DNA from: Sulfurimonas lithotrophica
Lineage (GTDB): Bacteria; Campylobacterota; Campylobacteria; Campylobacterales; Sulfurimonadaceae
Assembly (NCBI RefSeq): GCF_009258225.1
Contig: NZ_CP043617.1
Location: forward strand, 248,001 to 312,000
Reading direction: 5' to 3'
DNA: 64,000 bases
The notes below the pieces were generated by a model. It worked only from the letters and a program-made list of their open reading frames with translations, was not told the origin of the DNA and did no database searches. Positions 27,256-36,849 of the stretch are shown here, one piece after another. The position numbers were made by a program, and so were the translations under genes. Numbering within the stretch: position 1 is the first letter of the stretch; each line of letters starts with the position of its first letter.

Positions 27256-28383
27256 ATGAAAAAAATCATATTCGGTACACAAAGAATTTCTGAACACAAT
27301 CCACAGCATCTGCAAGCTTTAAAAGAGGCTATAAAATCAGGTATTAAAATAATTGACACGTCACCCTCGTATATTGACGGAAGTGCACAAAGAACAATTG
27401 CTTTAGCCTTTAGAGAGCTTGAAGATGATATTAAACAAAATATTGAGATTATTTCAAAGTTTGACATAAACTCTAATCCAACTGAAGTCTTAGAAAAATC
27501 TTTAAAAGATTTAGAAATAGATTATATTGATTGTTTATTGATTGAAAATCCAGAGAGTATTTTATATAAAGCCTTAGAAGAAGGTTTAAGTAAAGATGAG
27601 AGATTGGATGAGATGAATAGGGTTATTTTTGATGCTTTTTTAGAATGTGAATCTCTTATCCAAAACGGTAAGATTAAATCATACGGTATAAGCAGTGAAG
27701 CCTTCTCTATAGTGCATAATAATGATAAATTCTTACCCTACGAAGACTTAATCACTTTAGCGCATAATGCGGCTGAAGAATTAAAAAACAACAATCACGG
27801 TTTTAGCACGATAGAGTTACCGATAAATATTTTAGAGTCAGAAGGCTTAATTTGTGCAAAATGGGCTAAAGAAAATTCTCTGCGTGTTATAGCTACAAGG
27901 CCATTAAATGCAATAACTAACAATCAAGTTTACAGACTTGCAGATTATGACGAATCACATGAATATTATCATCATTTAAATGAACTTTTAGAAGTTACGG
28001 ATAATGAGATGCTAAAACCATTGTTTAACTTGTTTGAAGAGCTTGACGCATCCAAGCATAAATTTGGCTGGATAGGTGACTATGAGACTTTTTTATATAC
28101 TCAAGCCATACCGCATATACAAAAATCTTTAAAGTCTATAGATGAAAAAAATGCTCAAACTATGTTAAATTTTATAGATTTATTTTTGATAGAGTATAAA
28201 AAGATGGTAGCTTATGAGTGCTCAAAAAAGACGAAAATAGCCTTAAAAGAGGTGTTTAAAGATTGCCGTTTAAGCATGCAGGAGTGTGCATTAAGCTATT
28301 TACTAAATATTGACGATATAGATTATATAGCGGTGGGGATGCGTAAACCTTCCTATGTTCATGAAATTATGAGTTTAGGATGA
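27256..28383 (+). CDS. Aldo/keto reductase family protein
   Basis: 375 residues. The N-terminus (IKSGIKIIDTSPSYIDGSAQ, then EIISKFDI and YIDCLLIENPES) follows the AKR TIM-barrel pattern, with D, Y and K at the expected catalytic places; a His-equivalent is less clear. SYGISSEAFSIV matches the later barrel strand. The ~100-residue C-terminal helical part is longer than in standard AKRs. Substrate unknown. AGGA lies 9 nt before the ATG. Confidence 0.8.
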   Translation: MKKIIFGTQRISEHNPQHLQALKEAIKSGIKIIDTSPSYIDGSAQRTIALAFRELEDDIKQNIEIISKFDINSNPTEVLEKSLKDLEIDYIDCLLIENPESILYKALEEGLSKDERLDEMNRVIFDAFLECESLIQNGKIKSYGISSEAFSIVHNNDKFLPYEDLITLAHNAAEELKNNNHGFSTIELPINILESEGLICAKWAKENSLRVIATRPLNAITNNQVYRLADYDESHEYYHHLNELLEVTDNEMLKPLFNLFEELDASKHKFGWIGDYETFLYTQAIPHIQKSLKSIDEKNAQTMLNFIDLFLIEYKKMVAYECSKKTKIALKEVFKDCRLSMQECALSYLLNIDDIDYIAVGMRKPSYVHEIMSLG

Positions 28384-28467
28384 TAAATTTATCAATTGTT
28401 AAGCGCTTTTATCATATTTTATGTTATTAATATTTTTTAATGAATAAGTTGTGGTAAAAGGAAAAAA

Positions 28468-28743
28468 ATGATACCCTTTAGTGATGAAGAACTTGTAGGA
28501 CCTGTAAAGAGTGTTATTGATAAAGTCAGACCCTCTATAGCATTAGACGGTGGGGATATTGAATTTATAGCCGTTAAAAACGGGAGTGTCTATGTACAGT
28601 TAAAAGGTGCATGTATAGGCTGTGCAAGCAGCGGTACGACTTTAAAATACGGGGTTGAGCGTCAACTTCGTATGGATATACACCCTGAACTGACAGTAGT
28701 AAATGTTCCTGCAGGTATGGAAAACGATATAGATAATCTTTAG
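28468..28743 (+). CDS. nfu: NifU C-terminal-like Fe-S scaffold (Nfu)
   Basis: 91 residues. The CxxC of GACIGCASSG (C49, C52) binds an Fe-S cluster for transfer to target proteins. DKVRPSIALDGGDIEFIAV is the standard NifU-C pattern. GGTAAAAGGA precedes the ATG. It leads a short run with a TPR-like gene and murE. Confidence 0.92.
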   Translation: MIPFSDEELVGPVKSVIDKVRPSIALDGGDIEFIAVKNGSVYVQLKGACIGCASSGTTLKYGVERQLRMDIHPELTVVNVPAGMENDIDNL

Positions 28744-28756
28744 TAAGGAGGATGTT

Positions 28757-29350
28757 ATGGGTGTAATAAGCAAATACAAAATATTATCACAAGCAAAAGA
28801 TAGCTTCTCAAAAGCAGAGTTTGATGTTGCCTTAAAAAAGTTTGCTACCGTATTACAAAACTATCCTAATTCCAAAGAAGCTTACAACGGTGTTATACTA
28901 TCTGAAATGGCAATGAGTGGAGAAGGCGGTGCTGAAGCACTGTTTGATTATTATGAAATACTTAAAGAAGAGGATAGTGAGCAAGCAGATGTAATTATGG
29001 CTGATTTATTGTCAAATATGGATGGAGCTATCGATACTTTAGGAGAGATGTTTGCCGAGCCTATACGCGATAGATTAGAATATGAAGATGGGATACTTTA
29101 TAGTGATTTTAAAAAGATAATAGAAGAAGGTGCTACTTTTAAAGAAACTTTTGAAAATATAATGTTTTCAACTCGTGTGATTATTACCGATAAAGAAGAT
29201 TTTCTTGAATTTTTAGACTCTTTGATTGAACACGGATTTAACAAAATGGCTATAAACTATTTAGAAGGTGCATTAAGTGCTTATCCATCGGATGAAAAAT
29301 TAAGAAATTTATTAACAAAACTATCACAAGGTAAGATGATTGAAAATTGA
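28757..29350 (+). CDS. TPR-like protein of unknown function
   Basis: 197 residues, all helical. AKDSFSKAEFDVALKKFATV and NKMAINYLEGALSAYPSDEK resemble tetratricopeptide repeats at both ends, with an acidic centre (MADLLSNMDGAIDTLGEMF). No signal peptide, so cytoplasmic. AAGGAGG precedes the ATG. The last 11 nt overlap murE. Confidence 0.75.
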   Translation: MGVISKYKILSQAKDSFSKAEFDVALKKFATVLQNYPNSKEAYNGVILSEMAMSGEGGAEALFDYYEILKEEDSEQADVIMADLLSNMDGAIDTLGEMFAEPIRDRLEYEDGILYSDFKKIIEEGATFKETFENIMFSTRVIITDKEDFLEFLDSLIEHGFNKMAINYLEGALSAYPSDEKLRNLLTKLSQGKMIEN

Positions 29351-30635
29351 GCTGCCTGATCAGGCTTTTAAATACGTAAGTGAAAATTCAAAAGAGTGTG
29401 ACGAACAAACGGCATTTGTTCTAACCAAACAAAATGAAAAGTATCTTCAAAATGCAAAAGATAATAACGCCCACTCCATTATAAAAATAGAAGAAATTGC
29501 AAAACTCTTTGCAATAGATAGTATTAAAATAGTAGGTATTACGGGTACAAACGGTAAAACTACAACGGCAAGTGCTATATATTCGTTTTTGTTAGATTTA
29601 GGCTATAAGGCAGCCTTCCAAGGTACCCGCGGTTTTTTTATGAACGATGAAATAGCCGAAGGTAAAAGTCTTACAACTCCAAGTGTTTTAAATACATATC
29701 TGCACATTTACCAAGCTGTTGAAGCGGGATGTGATTTTTTCATCATGGAAGTAAGTTCACATGCAATTGTGCAACAAAGAGTTGAAGGTTTAAACTTTGA
29801 ATTGAAAATTTTAACGAATATTACACAAGATCATTTGGATTATCATAAAACTCTAGGTGAGTATATATCCGTAAAAAACAGTTTTTTCCAAGATGGGTCT
29901 AAAAAACTTATAAATAAAGATGAGCCTAAAGCATCTTTTAACATTAAAAACACAATGACATATGGCATAGAAAATCCGGCTACATATAAACTTATGGCAT
30001 ATTCACTTAACAATGCATCTAGCGGAATAATACAATATATGCAAGATGAAGTAGTACCTTTTACATCTTCATTACACGGTTTTTTCAATCTTTACAACTT
30101 AATGGCGGCAATTTCAGCCGTGCATATACTTACCGGTAAAAAACTTGAGGAAATTGTACAAGTAGTCGATAATTTTGCAGGTGTCAGCGGTAGAATGGAA
30201 CAGGTTAGTGATGAACCCAATGTTATAGTCGATTTTGCTCATACGCCTGATGGTATGGCTCAAGTTTTAAATGCATTAAAAGAGAAAGACCTGCTTGTTG
30301 TTTTTGGCGCAGGCGGAGATAGAGATAAAACTAAACGTCCTCTTATGGGTAAGGTTGCATCTACTCTTGCTAAAAAAGTTTATATCACAAGTGATAACCC
30401 CCGCACGGAAGATCCGGATGCTATCATAAAAGATATACTTGAAGGTATTGAAGATAAAACAGACGTAGCTGTTGAAGTTAACCGTAAAAAAGCTATTGAG
30501 ATGGCACTAAAAGACCAAAAAGACGATGAAGTCGTGGTTGTCCTTGGAAAGGGTGACGAGGCTTATCAGATCATATACGATCAAAAACTTCCCTTTGATG
30601 ACAGGGAAGTTATTAGAGAGATATTAAACTCTTAG
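29340..30635 (+). CDS. murE: UDP-MurNAc-tripeptide synthetase MurE
   Basis: Adds meso-diaminopimelate to UDP-MurNAc-Ala-Glu in peptidoglycan synthesis. The P-loop GITGTNGKTTT is at residues 66-76, and DNPRTEDP contains the DNPR motif specific for diaminopimelate. At 431 residues it is about 60 shorter than E. coli MurE, with a compact N-terminal domain. It uses a TTG start inside the upstream gene, and its stop overlaps the convergent lipoprotein gene by 4 nt. Confidence 0.94.
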   Translation: MKIELPDQAFKYVSENSKECDEQTAFVLTKQNEKYLQNAKDNNAHSIIKIEEIAKLFAIDSIKIVGITGTNGKTTTASAIYSFLLDLGYKAAFQGTRGFFMNDEIAEGKSLTTPSVLNTYLHIYQAVEAGCDFFIMEVSSHAIVQQRVEGLNFELKILTNITQDHLDYHKTLGEYISVKNSFFQDGSKKLINKDEPKASFNIKNTMTYGIENPATYKLMAYSLNNASSGIIQYMQDEVVPFTSSLHGFFNLYNLMAAISAVHILTGKKLEEIVQVVDNFAGVSGRMEQVSDEPNVIVDFAHTPDGMAQVLNALKEKDLLVVFGAGGDRDKTKRPLMGKVASTLAKKVYITSDNPRTEDPDAIIKDILEGIEDKTDVAVEVNRKKAIEMALKDQKDDEVVVVLGKGDEAYQIIYDQKLPFDDREVIREILNS

Positions 30636-31252
30636 TTTACTGTGTAAGTTCTTGTGATTGGTGCTAAAGTCGCAGCAGATGTATTCGTTTCTTCAAATAC
30701 GGTAGCTGTGACATTTGTATCGCCTGTTAAAATGGTTATAGTAGCTACATAGTTTTCATCAACTGAAATTACTGCACCGTTATCTGCACTCCATTCAATA
30801 TTTCTTTTTATTACTTTTGAAGTATTGTCTTCAAAAGTACCTGTAGCTTCCAAAATATAACTGCCTGTAGAATTTATATCTGCATTAGTGATATTGAAAT
30901 CGGTAAGTTTGATTATACTAACATTTATCTCATCGCTAAATCTTCCTGAGCTTATACCTACAATTGAGCTTCCTCCGTTACTTGCGGCACTTACACTTCC
31001 GTTATACATATACAAAGTGTTGTAATCACTGTTATTCCAAATAGCAGCATCATTGATTTGAGCAGTAGTTGAATCGGTATATGTAGCCATGGCAGTTAAG
31101 TCCGTAGCTTCATCGGTTGAGTAAATTGAAATATTTCCTTCAACGATTTCAATAGATGCTATATCTGCAACTACGGCTGTTTTTGTGTTTTCTCCACACG
31201 CGGTAAAAAATACGCTAAGTAGTATTAACAATGAGTAAAAAGTCTTTTTCAT
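30632..31252 (-). CDS. Lipoprotein with Ig-like (BIG2-type) repeats
   Basis: 206 residues. The signal peptide ends in a lipobox, FFTACG with C19, so the protein should be lipid-anchored and exported. Two beta-rich segments (about 30-110 and 115-206) with TAMATYTDSTTAQIND-like and ATGTFEDNTSKVIK-like patterns resemble bacterial Ig-like domains. Ligand unknown. AGGA precedes the ATG. It follows the beta-barrel protein gene by 10 nt; the two may form an envelope pair. Confidence 0.75.
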   Translation of the reverse strand: MKKTFYSLLILLSVFFTACGENTKTAVVADIASIEIVEGNISIYSTDEATDLTAMATYTDSTTAQINDAAIWNNSDYNTLYMYNGSVSAASNGGSSIVGISSGRFSDEINVSIIKLTDFNITNADINSTGSYILEATGTFEDNTSKVIKRNIEWSADNGAVISVDENYVATITILTGDTNVTATVFEETNTSAATLAPITRTYTVN

Positions 31253-31262
31253 AATCTGTTTC

Positions 31263-31805
31263 CTAATATCTTATATTAAATCCGAAGTAAAATGTGTCAA
31301 CATTAGACTTATATTTTAGTTCGTATGCAATTGTATCAACAGCTTCATAGGATAAATCTTTATAATTATAAGCTATTTCAAAATCCAGATATTCGTTTAT
31401 AGGTATGTATGTACCGACTTCAGCATTGAAACTTCCGAAATTCAGTTTTGATTGAAGCTCCCTGTTTACATCCATATATCCAGCACCGAAACCCAGTTTT
31501 ATAAATGGAAGTACGTATATATCAAAGTCAAATGTTTTTACAAGTGCTATATTTAGAGCATATTTTTCTCCGTCATTATTTGAGAAGATTTTAGAATCAT
31601 TATCTAAAGCTTCTAAAGCAAATTCTATAGAATAGTTTTCTCTTATCCCGTAACCTAATTTAAGTCTAACAGACTCAGATGAAGATTTTGCTGCTATATT
31701 GCTAAAATCTTCGTTAAATTTTCCATAATCAAGACCAAAATAAATTTTGGCTTCGGAATAAAGTGACGTTGTTAAAAGTGTTAAAATTATTATCAATGAT
31801 TTCAA
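31263..31805 (-). CDS. Outer-membrane beta-barrel protein
   Basis: About 180 residues with a signal peptide (KSLIIILTLLTTSLYSEA) and alternating beta strands ending FYFGFNIRY, whose terminal aromatic is typical of outer-membrane barrels. I chose the TTG at 31805. The open frame continues to 32039, but that extension has no signal peptide and would lie antisense to the ferredoxin-like gene and its promoter. Confidence 0.75.
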   Translation of the reverse strand: MKSLIIILTLLTTSLYSEAKIYFGLDYGKFNEDFSNIAAKSSSESVRLKLGYGIRENYSIEFALEALDNDSKIFSNNDGEKYALNIALVKTFDFDIYVLPFIKLGFGAGYMDVNRELQSKLNFGSFNAEVGTYIPINEYLDFEIAYNYKDLSYEAVDTIAYELKYKSNVDTFYFGFNIRY

Positions 31806-31883
31806 GTGAATGTTCCCAATATTAATATTTTTTGAATTATATCCAAATAAGTTATCTCTTAACTTATATATATGGATATATTT

Positions 31884-31892
31884 TGTTATAAT
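31884..31892 (+). promoter_or_regulatory. Extended -10 promoter upstream of the panD cluster
   Basis: TGTTATAAT fits an extended -10 (TG-N-TATAAT). It is followed by TCCGCTATT, nearly the same discriminator as at rpsJ. It drives the ferredoxin-like gene 30 nt downstream and probably the genes to tkt. Confidence 0.65.
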
Positions 31893-31922
31893 TCCGCTAT
31901 TAAATTTAAAATAGGATAAATT

Positions 31923-32306
31923 ATGGGAATTCCACAACCGGCTTTTTATATATTTAAGTGTGAACAATCGGCACCTCCCGGTATGCCAAAACCTTCTTGT
32001 GTATCTGCGCAAAATCCAGAGTCTCAAGAGTTGTTTCAATACTTAGCACAAAAACTTATGCAAGAGGGTGTAATGGGAACGGTACAACCTATTCGTACAG
32101 GCTGTATGAATCGTTGTAATGTAGGTCCGGTTATGCTGGTAGAACCTGGTCATATAATGTACACAGGCTTAACTAAAGAAAAAATTGATAGAATTATAAA
32201 AGAGCATATCATGGAAGGCAAAGTAGTAGAGGAGTATGTAATAGACTCTGAACTATGGGATGAACCAATCTCACCGGCAGATATGAAAAAACAGATGGGA
32301 ATGTAG
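31923..32306 (+). CDS. Thioredoxin-like [2Fe-2S] ferredoxin
   Basis: 127 residues. Four cysteines (C13, C26, C61, C65) in the pattern C-x12-C ... C-x3-C fit the thioredoxin-fold [2Fe-2S] ferredoxins, with CMNRCNVGPVMLVEPG typical of that family. It is probably a cytoplasmic electron carrier. TAGGA precedes the ATG. It leads the run to panD. Confidence 0.82.
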   Translation: MGIPQPAFYIFKCEQSAPPGMPKPSCVSAQNPESQELFQYLAQKLMQEGVMGTVQPIRTGCMNRCNVGPVMLVEPGHIMYTGLTKEKIDRIIKEHIMEGKVVEEYVIDSELWDEPISPADMKKQMGM

Positions 32307-32315
32307 GAAGATTTG

Positions 32316-32681
32316 ATGAATATTGAGATGTTATATAGTAAAATTCATCGTGCAACCGTTACGGATGCTAATTTAAACTATGTTGGTTCTATCACTATTG
32401 ATGAAGAGTTAATGGAAGCTGCAAAGATGCGTGTCGGTCAAAAAGTTGAGATTTTAAACATCAATAACGGTGAGCGTTTTTCAACTTACATCATCTTGGG
32501 TGAACGTGGTAAGCGTGATATATGTCTAAACGGTGCAGCTGCTCGTAAAGTGCATAAAGGCGATAAAATTATCATTGTTGCATACGCTTCGTACACTGAA
32601 AAAGATTTAGAGACATATAAACCAAAAGTTGTTTTATTAAACGATGAAAACAACATCGACGAGATAGTGGATTCAATCTAA
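32316..32681 (+). CDS. panD: Aspartate 1-decarboxylase
   Basis: Makes beta-alanine for pantothenate and coenzyme A. The proenzyme self-cleaves between G24 and S25 in NYVGSITID to form the pyruvoyl cofactor. 121 residues. ATG 32316 is preferred over TTG 32313, with AGGAAG upstream. It overlaps the ybaB homologue by one base. Confidence 0.95.
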   Translation: MNIEMLYSKIHRATVTDANLNYVGSITIDEELMEAAKMRVGQKVEILNINNGERFSTYIILGERGKRDICLNGAAARKVHKGDKIIIVAYASYTEKDLETYKPKVVLLNDENNIDEIVDSI

Positions 32682-32998
32682 TGTTTGGTAACTTGGGTGA
32701 TATGACTAAGATGCTAGAAGGGATGCAGGAAAATGCTTCCAAACTTCAAGCAGAGTTGGAGTCTAAAACTTTTAGCGTAAAAGCCGGCGGCGGTATGGTT
32801 GAAGTTAGTATTAACGGGAAAGGGGAAATTGTTGATTTAGAGATTGACGATTCTCTTTTAGAAGATAAAGACTCTCTTCAAATTTTACTTATCGGTGCAA
32901 TGAACGATGCATATGATATGGTTCAAAAAAACCAGCAAAACTCCGCACTTAGTATGCTTGGTGGAATGGGTGGAAAAAATCCATTTGGAGCTGCGTAG
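32681..32998 (+). CDS. ybaB: YbaB/EbfC nucleoid-associated protein
   Basis: 105 residues; [16 protein letters not shown] and the repeated GGMGGKNPF end match the YbaB family, a dimeric DNA-binding protein often beside recombination genes. Here it sits between panD and a PDZ protein. Confidence 0.93.
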   Translation: MFGNLGDMTKMLEGMQENASKLQAELESKTFSVKAGGGMVEVSINGKGEIVDLEIDDSLLEDKDSLQILLIGAMNDAYDMVQKNQQNSALSMLGGMGGKNPFGAA

Positions 32999-33979
32999 AT
33001 GTTAAGAGTGTTTTTCGCTCTTAATTTTCTTATTTTAAACCTATTAGCCTGCAAAGGCGGATATCAAACTTGTATACAAAAAGTTCAAGACTCAAACTCT
33101 ATCCAAAGACAGACTATTCAAATCCCAATTTCAAAAAAACAAAAACTTATATACTCAAATATTGCCCCTGATGCTAAAATAATCAAACACGATCCATTTT
33201 TAAATTTGTATCTTATAGAAGCTAACAAAAGTTTCAAATATCCTTTTAGAACTAATTATAAATTATCCTTAGGTCATGCTGCAGTTGATAATACAATGGC
33301 AATTGAGGGTAAATTCAAAAGAAAACAGATAGGGCTTAACAGACTTGCCAATTTTACAGAAGTTGTAAATACTCCGGCACTTTTACTTAATTCATGTTGT
33401 GCACTGGAAGGTTTAGTTACGCCAAAAGGGATAATTCAAAAAGAATATATTGATAACTTTTTAAAAAATAAAAAAGTTGCTTATGGCGATATCGGTATAA
33501 GAGCCGATGATAAAAACGATAAAGTTATAATCAGCAGGATTAATCCTTTTGATAACTCTATTAAGCTAAAAAAAGGTGATATCGTTTTAGCAATAGATTC
33601 AAAAGAGGTAAAAGATGCTTCTTTTTTAATGTGTGAAATATTATTTAGCGATATAGGTAAAAAACATAAGTTAAAAATAAAAAGAGATAAAAAGATATTA
33701 ACCATAGAGGCTATAACGAAAAAACGTTTTGGCGGTGGTGCTATAAGCGATACTTTTTTAGAAACAAAAGGTTTATACTTCGCTAATGATTTAACAATCT
33801 TAAAAATCTCAAAAAATTTTAAGAGTTACGGCATAAAAGTTGGAGACAAACTTCTTCAAGTTAATGGGAAAAAAGTGAGTTCAACATTTGATATAAGAAA
33901 AAATATAGATGACTTTAAATCTCATGCATCTTTACTTTTTGTAAGAGATGATTTTCAGTTTTTTGTAAATATCAACTAA
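32999..33979 (+). CDS. PDZ-domain exported protein
   Basis: 326 residues. The N-terminus has a hydrophobic signal and a LLAC lipobox-like sequence (C18). Two PDZ-like segments are visible (about 165-240, INPFDNSIKLKKGDIVLAI; and about 270-326, YGIKVGDKLLQVNGKKV). No Ser/His/Asp protease triad is evident, so it is probably a periplasmic adaptor. It starts immediately after the ybaB stop (no gap). Confidence 0.72.
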   Translation: MLRVFFALNFLILNLLACKGGYQTCIQKVQDSNSIQRQTIQIPISKKQKLIYSNIAPDAKIIKHDPFLNLYLIEANKSFKYPFRTNYKLSLGHAAVDNTMAIEGKFKRKQIGLNRLANFTEVVNTPALLLNSCCALEGLVTPKGIIQKEYIDNFLKNKKVAYGDIGIRADDKNDKVIISRINPFDNSIKLKKGDIVLAIDSKEVKDASFLMCEILFSDIGKKHKLKIKRDKKILTIEAITKKRFGGGAISDTFLETKGLYFANDLTILKISKNFKSYGIKVGDKLLQVNGKKVSSTFDIRKNIDDFKSHASLLFVRDDFQFFVNIN

Positions 33980-34021
33980 ATATCTCTTGTAATATTAATA
34001 TGTAATTAACAAGAAAAACAA

Positions 34022-34027
34022 TAAAAT
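34022..34027 (+). promoter_or_regulatory. Weak -10 candidate before ispA, leaderless spacing
   Basis: TAAAAT ends 5 nt before the ispA ATG, and no Shine-Dalgarno is present. This is the least certain example of the leaderless pattern. Confidence 0.3.
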
Positions 34028-34032
34028 TTCAT

Positions 34033-34878
34033 ATGCAAAATTTTGAGAAGTTTTTACAAGATAATTTACCGGTATCTAAGTCAATTCATCCGACATATGA
34101 AAAAGCGTTGCATGAGATGTTAAAAGCTGGTGGAAAAAGGTTCCGTCCTGCTCTTTTGTTAGGTGTTGTAGGTGCGTATAACAATCTATTGATCGATGGT
34201 GCTAGACATGCAGCTTATGCAATAGAGTTACTTCACACATACTCACTTATTCATGATGATTTGCCTGCAATGGACGACTCGCCTCTTCGCCGTGGAAAGC
34301 CGACACTTCATGTAGTGTATGACGAAGTTACGGCTATACTTGTTGGTGATGCTTTAAATACTTACAGTTTTGAAGTTTTAGCAGATGCACCGTTTTCGGA
34401 TGCTATAAGGGTTAAGCTGATTCGTGAGCTCGCATATAACGGCGGTTTAAACGGTATGGTATTGGGGCAGGCTATTGATTGTTACTTTGAAAACCAGCCA
34501 CTAAGTATAGATGATGTAAAGATACTTCATACTAACAAAACAGCTAAACTCATAGCGGCTTCACTTAAGATGGGGGCAATTATAGTAGGAGAAGAGGAAT
34601 TAGGTGAAAAACTTTATGATTTTGGTATAAAACTTGGAGTATTATTTCAAATTCAAGATGATATTTTGGATGTTACTCAGACAAGTGAAGAGGCCGGGAA
34701 GTTAACTAATAACGACGAAGATAAAAATAGTTTTGTGACTTTAATAGGGCTTGAAAACTCTATGAAAGAAGCAAATATTTTAGCAGATGAACTCACTATG
34801 GAGTTAAACAACTTTGATGAGAATTTAAAAGAATCTCTCTCATCATTACTTACAAAATATATTAACAGACACAGATAA
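34033..34878 (+). CDS. ispA: Polyprenyl diphosphate synthase (farnesyl/geranylgeranyl type)
   Basis: Condenses isopentenyl diphosphate with allylic diphosphates. 281 residues with the first aspartate motif DDLPAMDD (D75-D82) and the second in QIQDDILDVT. The short chain-length region suggests farnesyl or geranylgeranyl product. Feeds menaquinone and undecaprenyl synthesis; a UbiA-type prenyltransferase lies 2.7 kb downstream. Confidence 0.92.
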   Translation: MQNFEKFLQDNLPVSKSIHPTYEKALHEMLKAGGKRFRPALLLGVVGAYNNLLIDGARHAAYAIELLHTYSLIHDDLPAMDDSPLRRGKPTLHVVYDEVTAILVGDALNTYSFEVLADAPFSDAIRVKLIRELAYNGGLNGMVLGQAIDCYFENQPLSIDDVKILHTNKTAKLIAASLKMGAIIVGEEELGEKLYDFGIKLGVLFQIQDDILDVTQTSEEAGKLTNNDEDKNSFVTLIGLENSMKEANILADELTMELNNFDENLKESLSSLLTKYINRHR

Positions 34879-34891
34879 GGAACAACAGACA

Positions 34892-36811
34892 ATGAGCAAT
34901 CAAATGCGTCAAAAGATGGCAGATACAATTAGGTTTTTAGCAGCAGATATGGTTCAAGCGGCAAATTCGGGTCACCCGGGTGCACCTATGGGATTAGCTG
35001 ACATCGCAGTAGTTTTAAGTGAGCATTTAAATCACAACCCTAAAAACCCGTCTTGGTTAAACCGTGACCGTCTTGTATTCTCAGGTGGACACGGAACTGG
35101 ACTTATATATTCTTTATACTATCTTTGGGGGTATGGTTTAGAGATAGATGATTTAAAGAATTTTCGTCAACTTGATTCTAAAACACCTGGACATCCTGAA
35201 TACGGTCATACAAAAGGTGTTGAGATTACTACCGGACCTCTTGGTCAAGGTATTGCAAATGCTGTCGGTTTTGCAATGGCTAGTAAATTTATGGGTGCTC
35301 AGGTTAACAGCGAGACAGCATCTATGATAGACCACAACGTCTATTGTCTGTGTGGTGATGGCGATTTGGAAGAGGGTATAAGCTATGAGGCCTGTTCAAT
35401 CGCAGGTCACAATAAACTTGATAACTTAATTCTTATTTATGATTCAAACCGTATCACTATTGAGGGTTCTACTGATTTAAGCATCTCAGAAGATATCCGC
35501 GGTAGATTTATCTCTCAAGGTTGGGACGTATTAGAGTGTGACGGTCACAACTTTGATGAGATAGACAGCTCAATCACAACAGCTAAGGCTAATTCAAAAC
35601 CGACACTTATCATAGCAAATACGGTTATTGCAAAAGGTGCGGGTGAGCTGGAAGGTTCACACCACTCTCACGGTGCTCCTCTTGGTGAAGATATCATCAA
35701 AAAAGCAAAAGAGGCAGCAGGGTTTGATCCTAAAAAATTATTCCATGTAGATGAAGATGTAATGGTGCGTTTTAGATGTGCTATAGAAGAGGGAGATTTA
35801 AAAGAACGTGAGTGGATACACTCTCAAAAAACAATGCCTCTAATGGAGCAAAACGAAGCCCTTGAAGCACTTCAAAATCCTGATTTTTCACGTATCCAGT
35901 GGCCTGAATTTGACAAGGCTGATGCTACTCGTTCTACTAACGGAAAAATTATGAACGCTATTGCAAAAGCGGTGCCTAGTTTTATAGGCGGGTCTGCTGA
36001 TTTAAGTCCGTCTAACAAAACTGACTTAAAAGATATGGGAGTATTTCCAAAGGGAAGAAATATTTACTTCGGTATCCGTGAGCATGCTATGGCATCTATT
36101 GTAAATGCAATGGGATTATACGGTGGACTTTTACCGTTCTCTGCAACATTCTTCGTGTTCTCAGATTATTTAAAACCGTCTGCTCGTATAGCTGCACTTT
36201 CTGGAATCCAGCACTTTTTCGTATGGACGCATGATTCTATCGGTGTAGGTGAAGACGGTCCGACTCACCAGCCAATTGAACATCTTTCGCAGTTTCGTGC
36301 ATTACCTAACTTTTATGTATGGCGTCCGGCAGATGGAGCTGAGAATATTGAAGCTTGGAAAAAAGCATTAGAGATGAAAAACTCTCCAAGTGCATTCGTA
36401 TGTTCACGTCAAAATCTTTCAGTGCTTCCACAAGCAGTTAGCGGAGATGCTTCTAAGGGTGGTTACTTACTTGCATCTGATAGCGATGCTGTAATAACTC
36501 TAATGGCTAGTGGATCTGAAGTTGAATTGGCACTAGATGTAAAAACGGCACTTAATGAAAAAGGTGTATCTGTAAACGTTGTATCTGTTCCTTGTTTTGA
36601 TTTACTTATAGAACAAGATAAATCATATATAGACTCAATTATCCAAGAAGGTACTAAAAAAGTAGCTATTGAAGCGGCTCGCGGTATGGAGTGGTACAGA
36701 CTTGCGGATGAGGTTATCGGGATGGATAGCTTTGGTGCATCTGCTCCTGCAGGAGAGTTATTTAAGAAATTCGGTTTCTCTGTAGATAGTGTTGTAGAAA
36801 AAATAAAATAA
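34892..36811 (+). CDS. tkt: Transketolase
   Basis: 639 residues, close to usual transketolase length. The thiamine diphosphate motif CGDGDLEEGISYEACSIAGH (GDG...N) is intact, as are HSHGAPLG and FGIREHAMASI. It links the non-oxidative pentose phosphate pathway with sugar synthesis. AAGGAACA precedes the ATG, 13 nt after ispA. Confidence 0.97.
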   Translation: MSNQMRQKMADTIRFLAADMVQAANSGHPGAPMGLADIAVVLSEHLNHNPKNPSWLNRDRLVFSGGHGTGLIYSLYYLWGYGLEIDDLKNFRQLDSKTPGHPEYGHTKGVEITTGPLGQGIANAVGFAMASKFMGAQVNSETASMIDHNVYCLCGDGDLEEGISYEACSIAGHNKLDNLILIYDSNRITIEGSTDLSISEDIRGRFISQGWDVLECDGHNFDEIDSSITTAKANSKPTLIIANTVIAKGAGELEGSHHSHGAPLGEDIIKKAKEAAGFDPKKLFHVDEDVMVRFRCAIEEGDLKEREWIHSQKTMPLMEQNEALEALQNPDFSRIQWPEFDKADATRSTNGKIMNAIAKAVPSFIGGSADLSPSNKTDLKDMGVFPKGRNIYFGIREHAMASIVNAMGLYGGLLPFSATFFVFSDYLKPSARIAALSGIQHFFVWTHDSIGVGEDGPTHQPIEHLSQFRALPNFYVWRPADGAENIEAWKKALEMKNSPSAFVCSRQNLSVLPQAVSGDASKGGYLLASDSDAVITLMASGSEVELALDVKTALNEKGVSVNVVSVPCFDLLIEQDKSYIDSIIQEGTKKVAIEAARGMEWYRLADEVIGMDSFGASAPAGELFKKFGFSVDSVVEKIK

Positions 36812-36849
36812 TTTTCTCTTAAAGTTTTAACAAACAGGAGGGTTAGCTT

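Noticed and set aside
31806-32039. N-terminal extension of the beta-barrel protein frame
   Set aside because: It would run antisense to the ferredoxin-like gene and its promoter and bury the signal peptide inside the protein. The TTG at 31805 gives a clean signal peptide.
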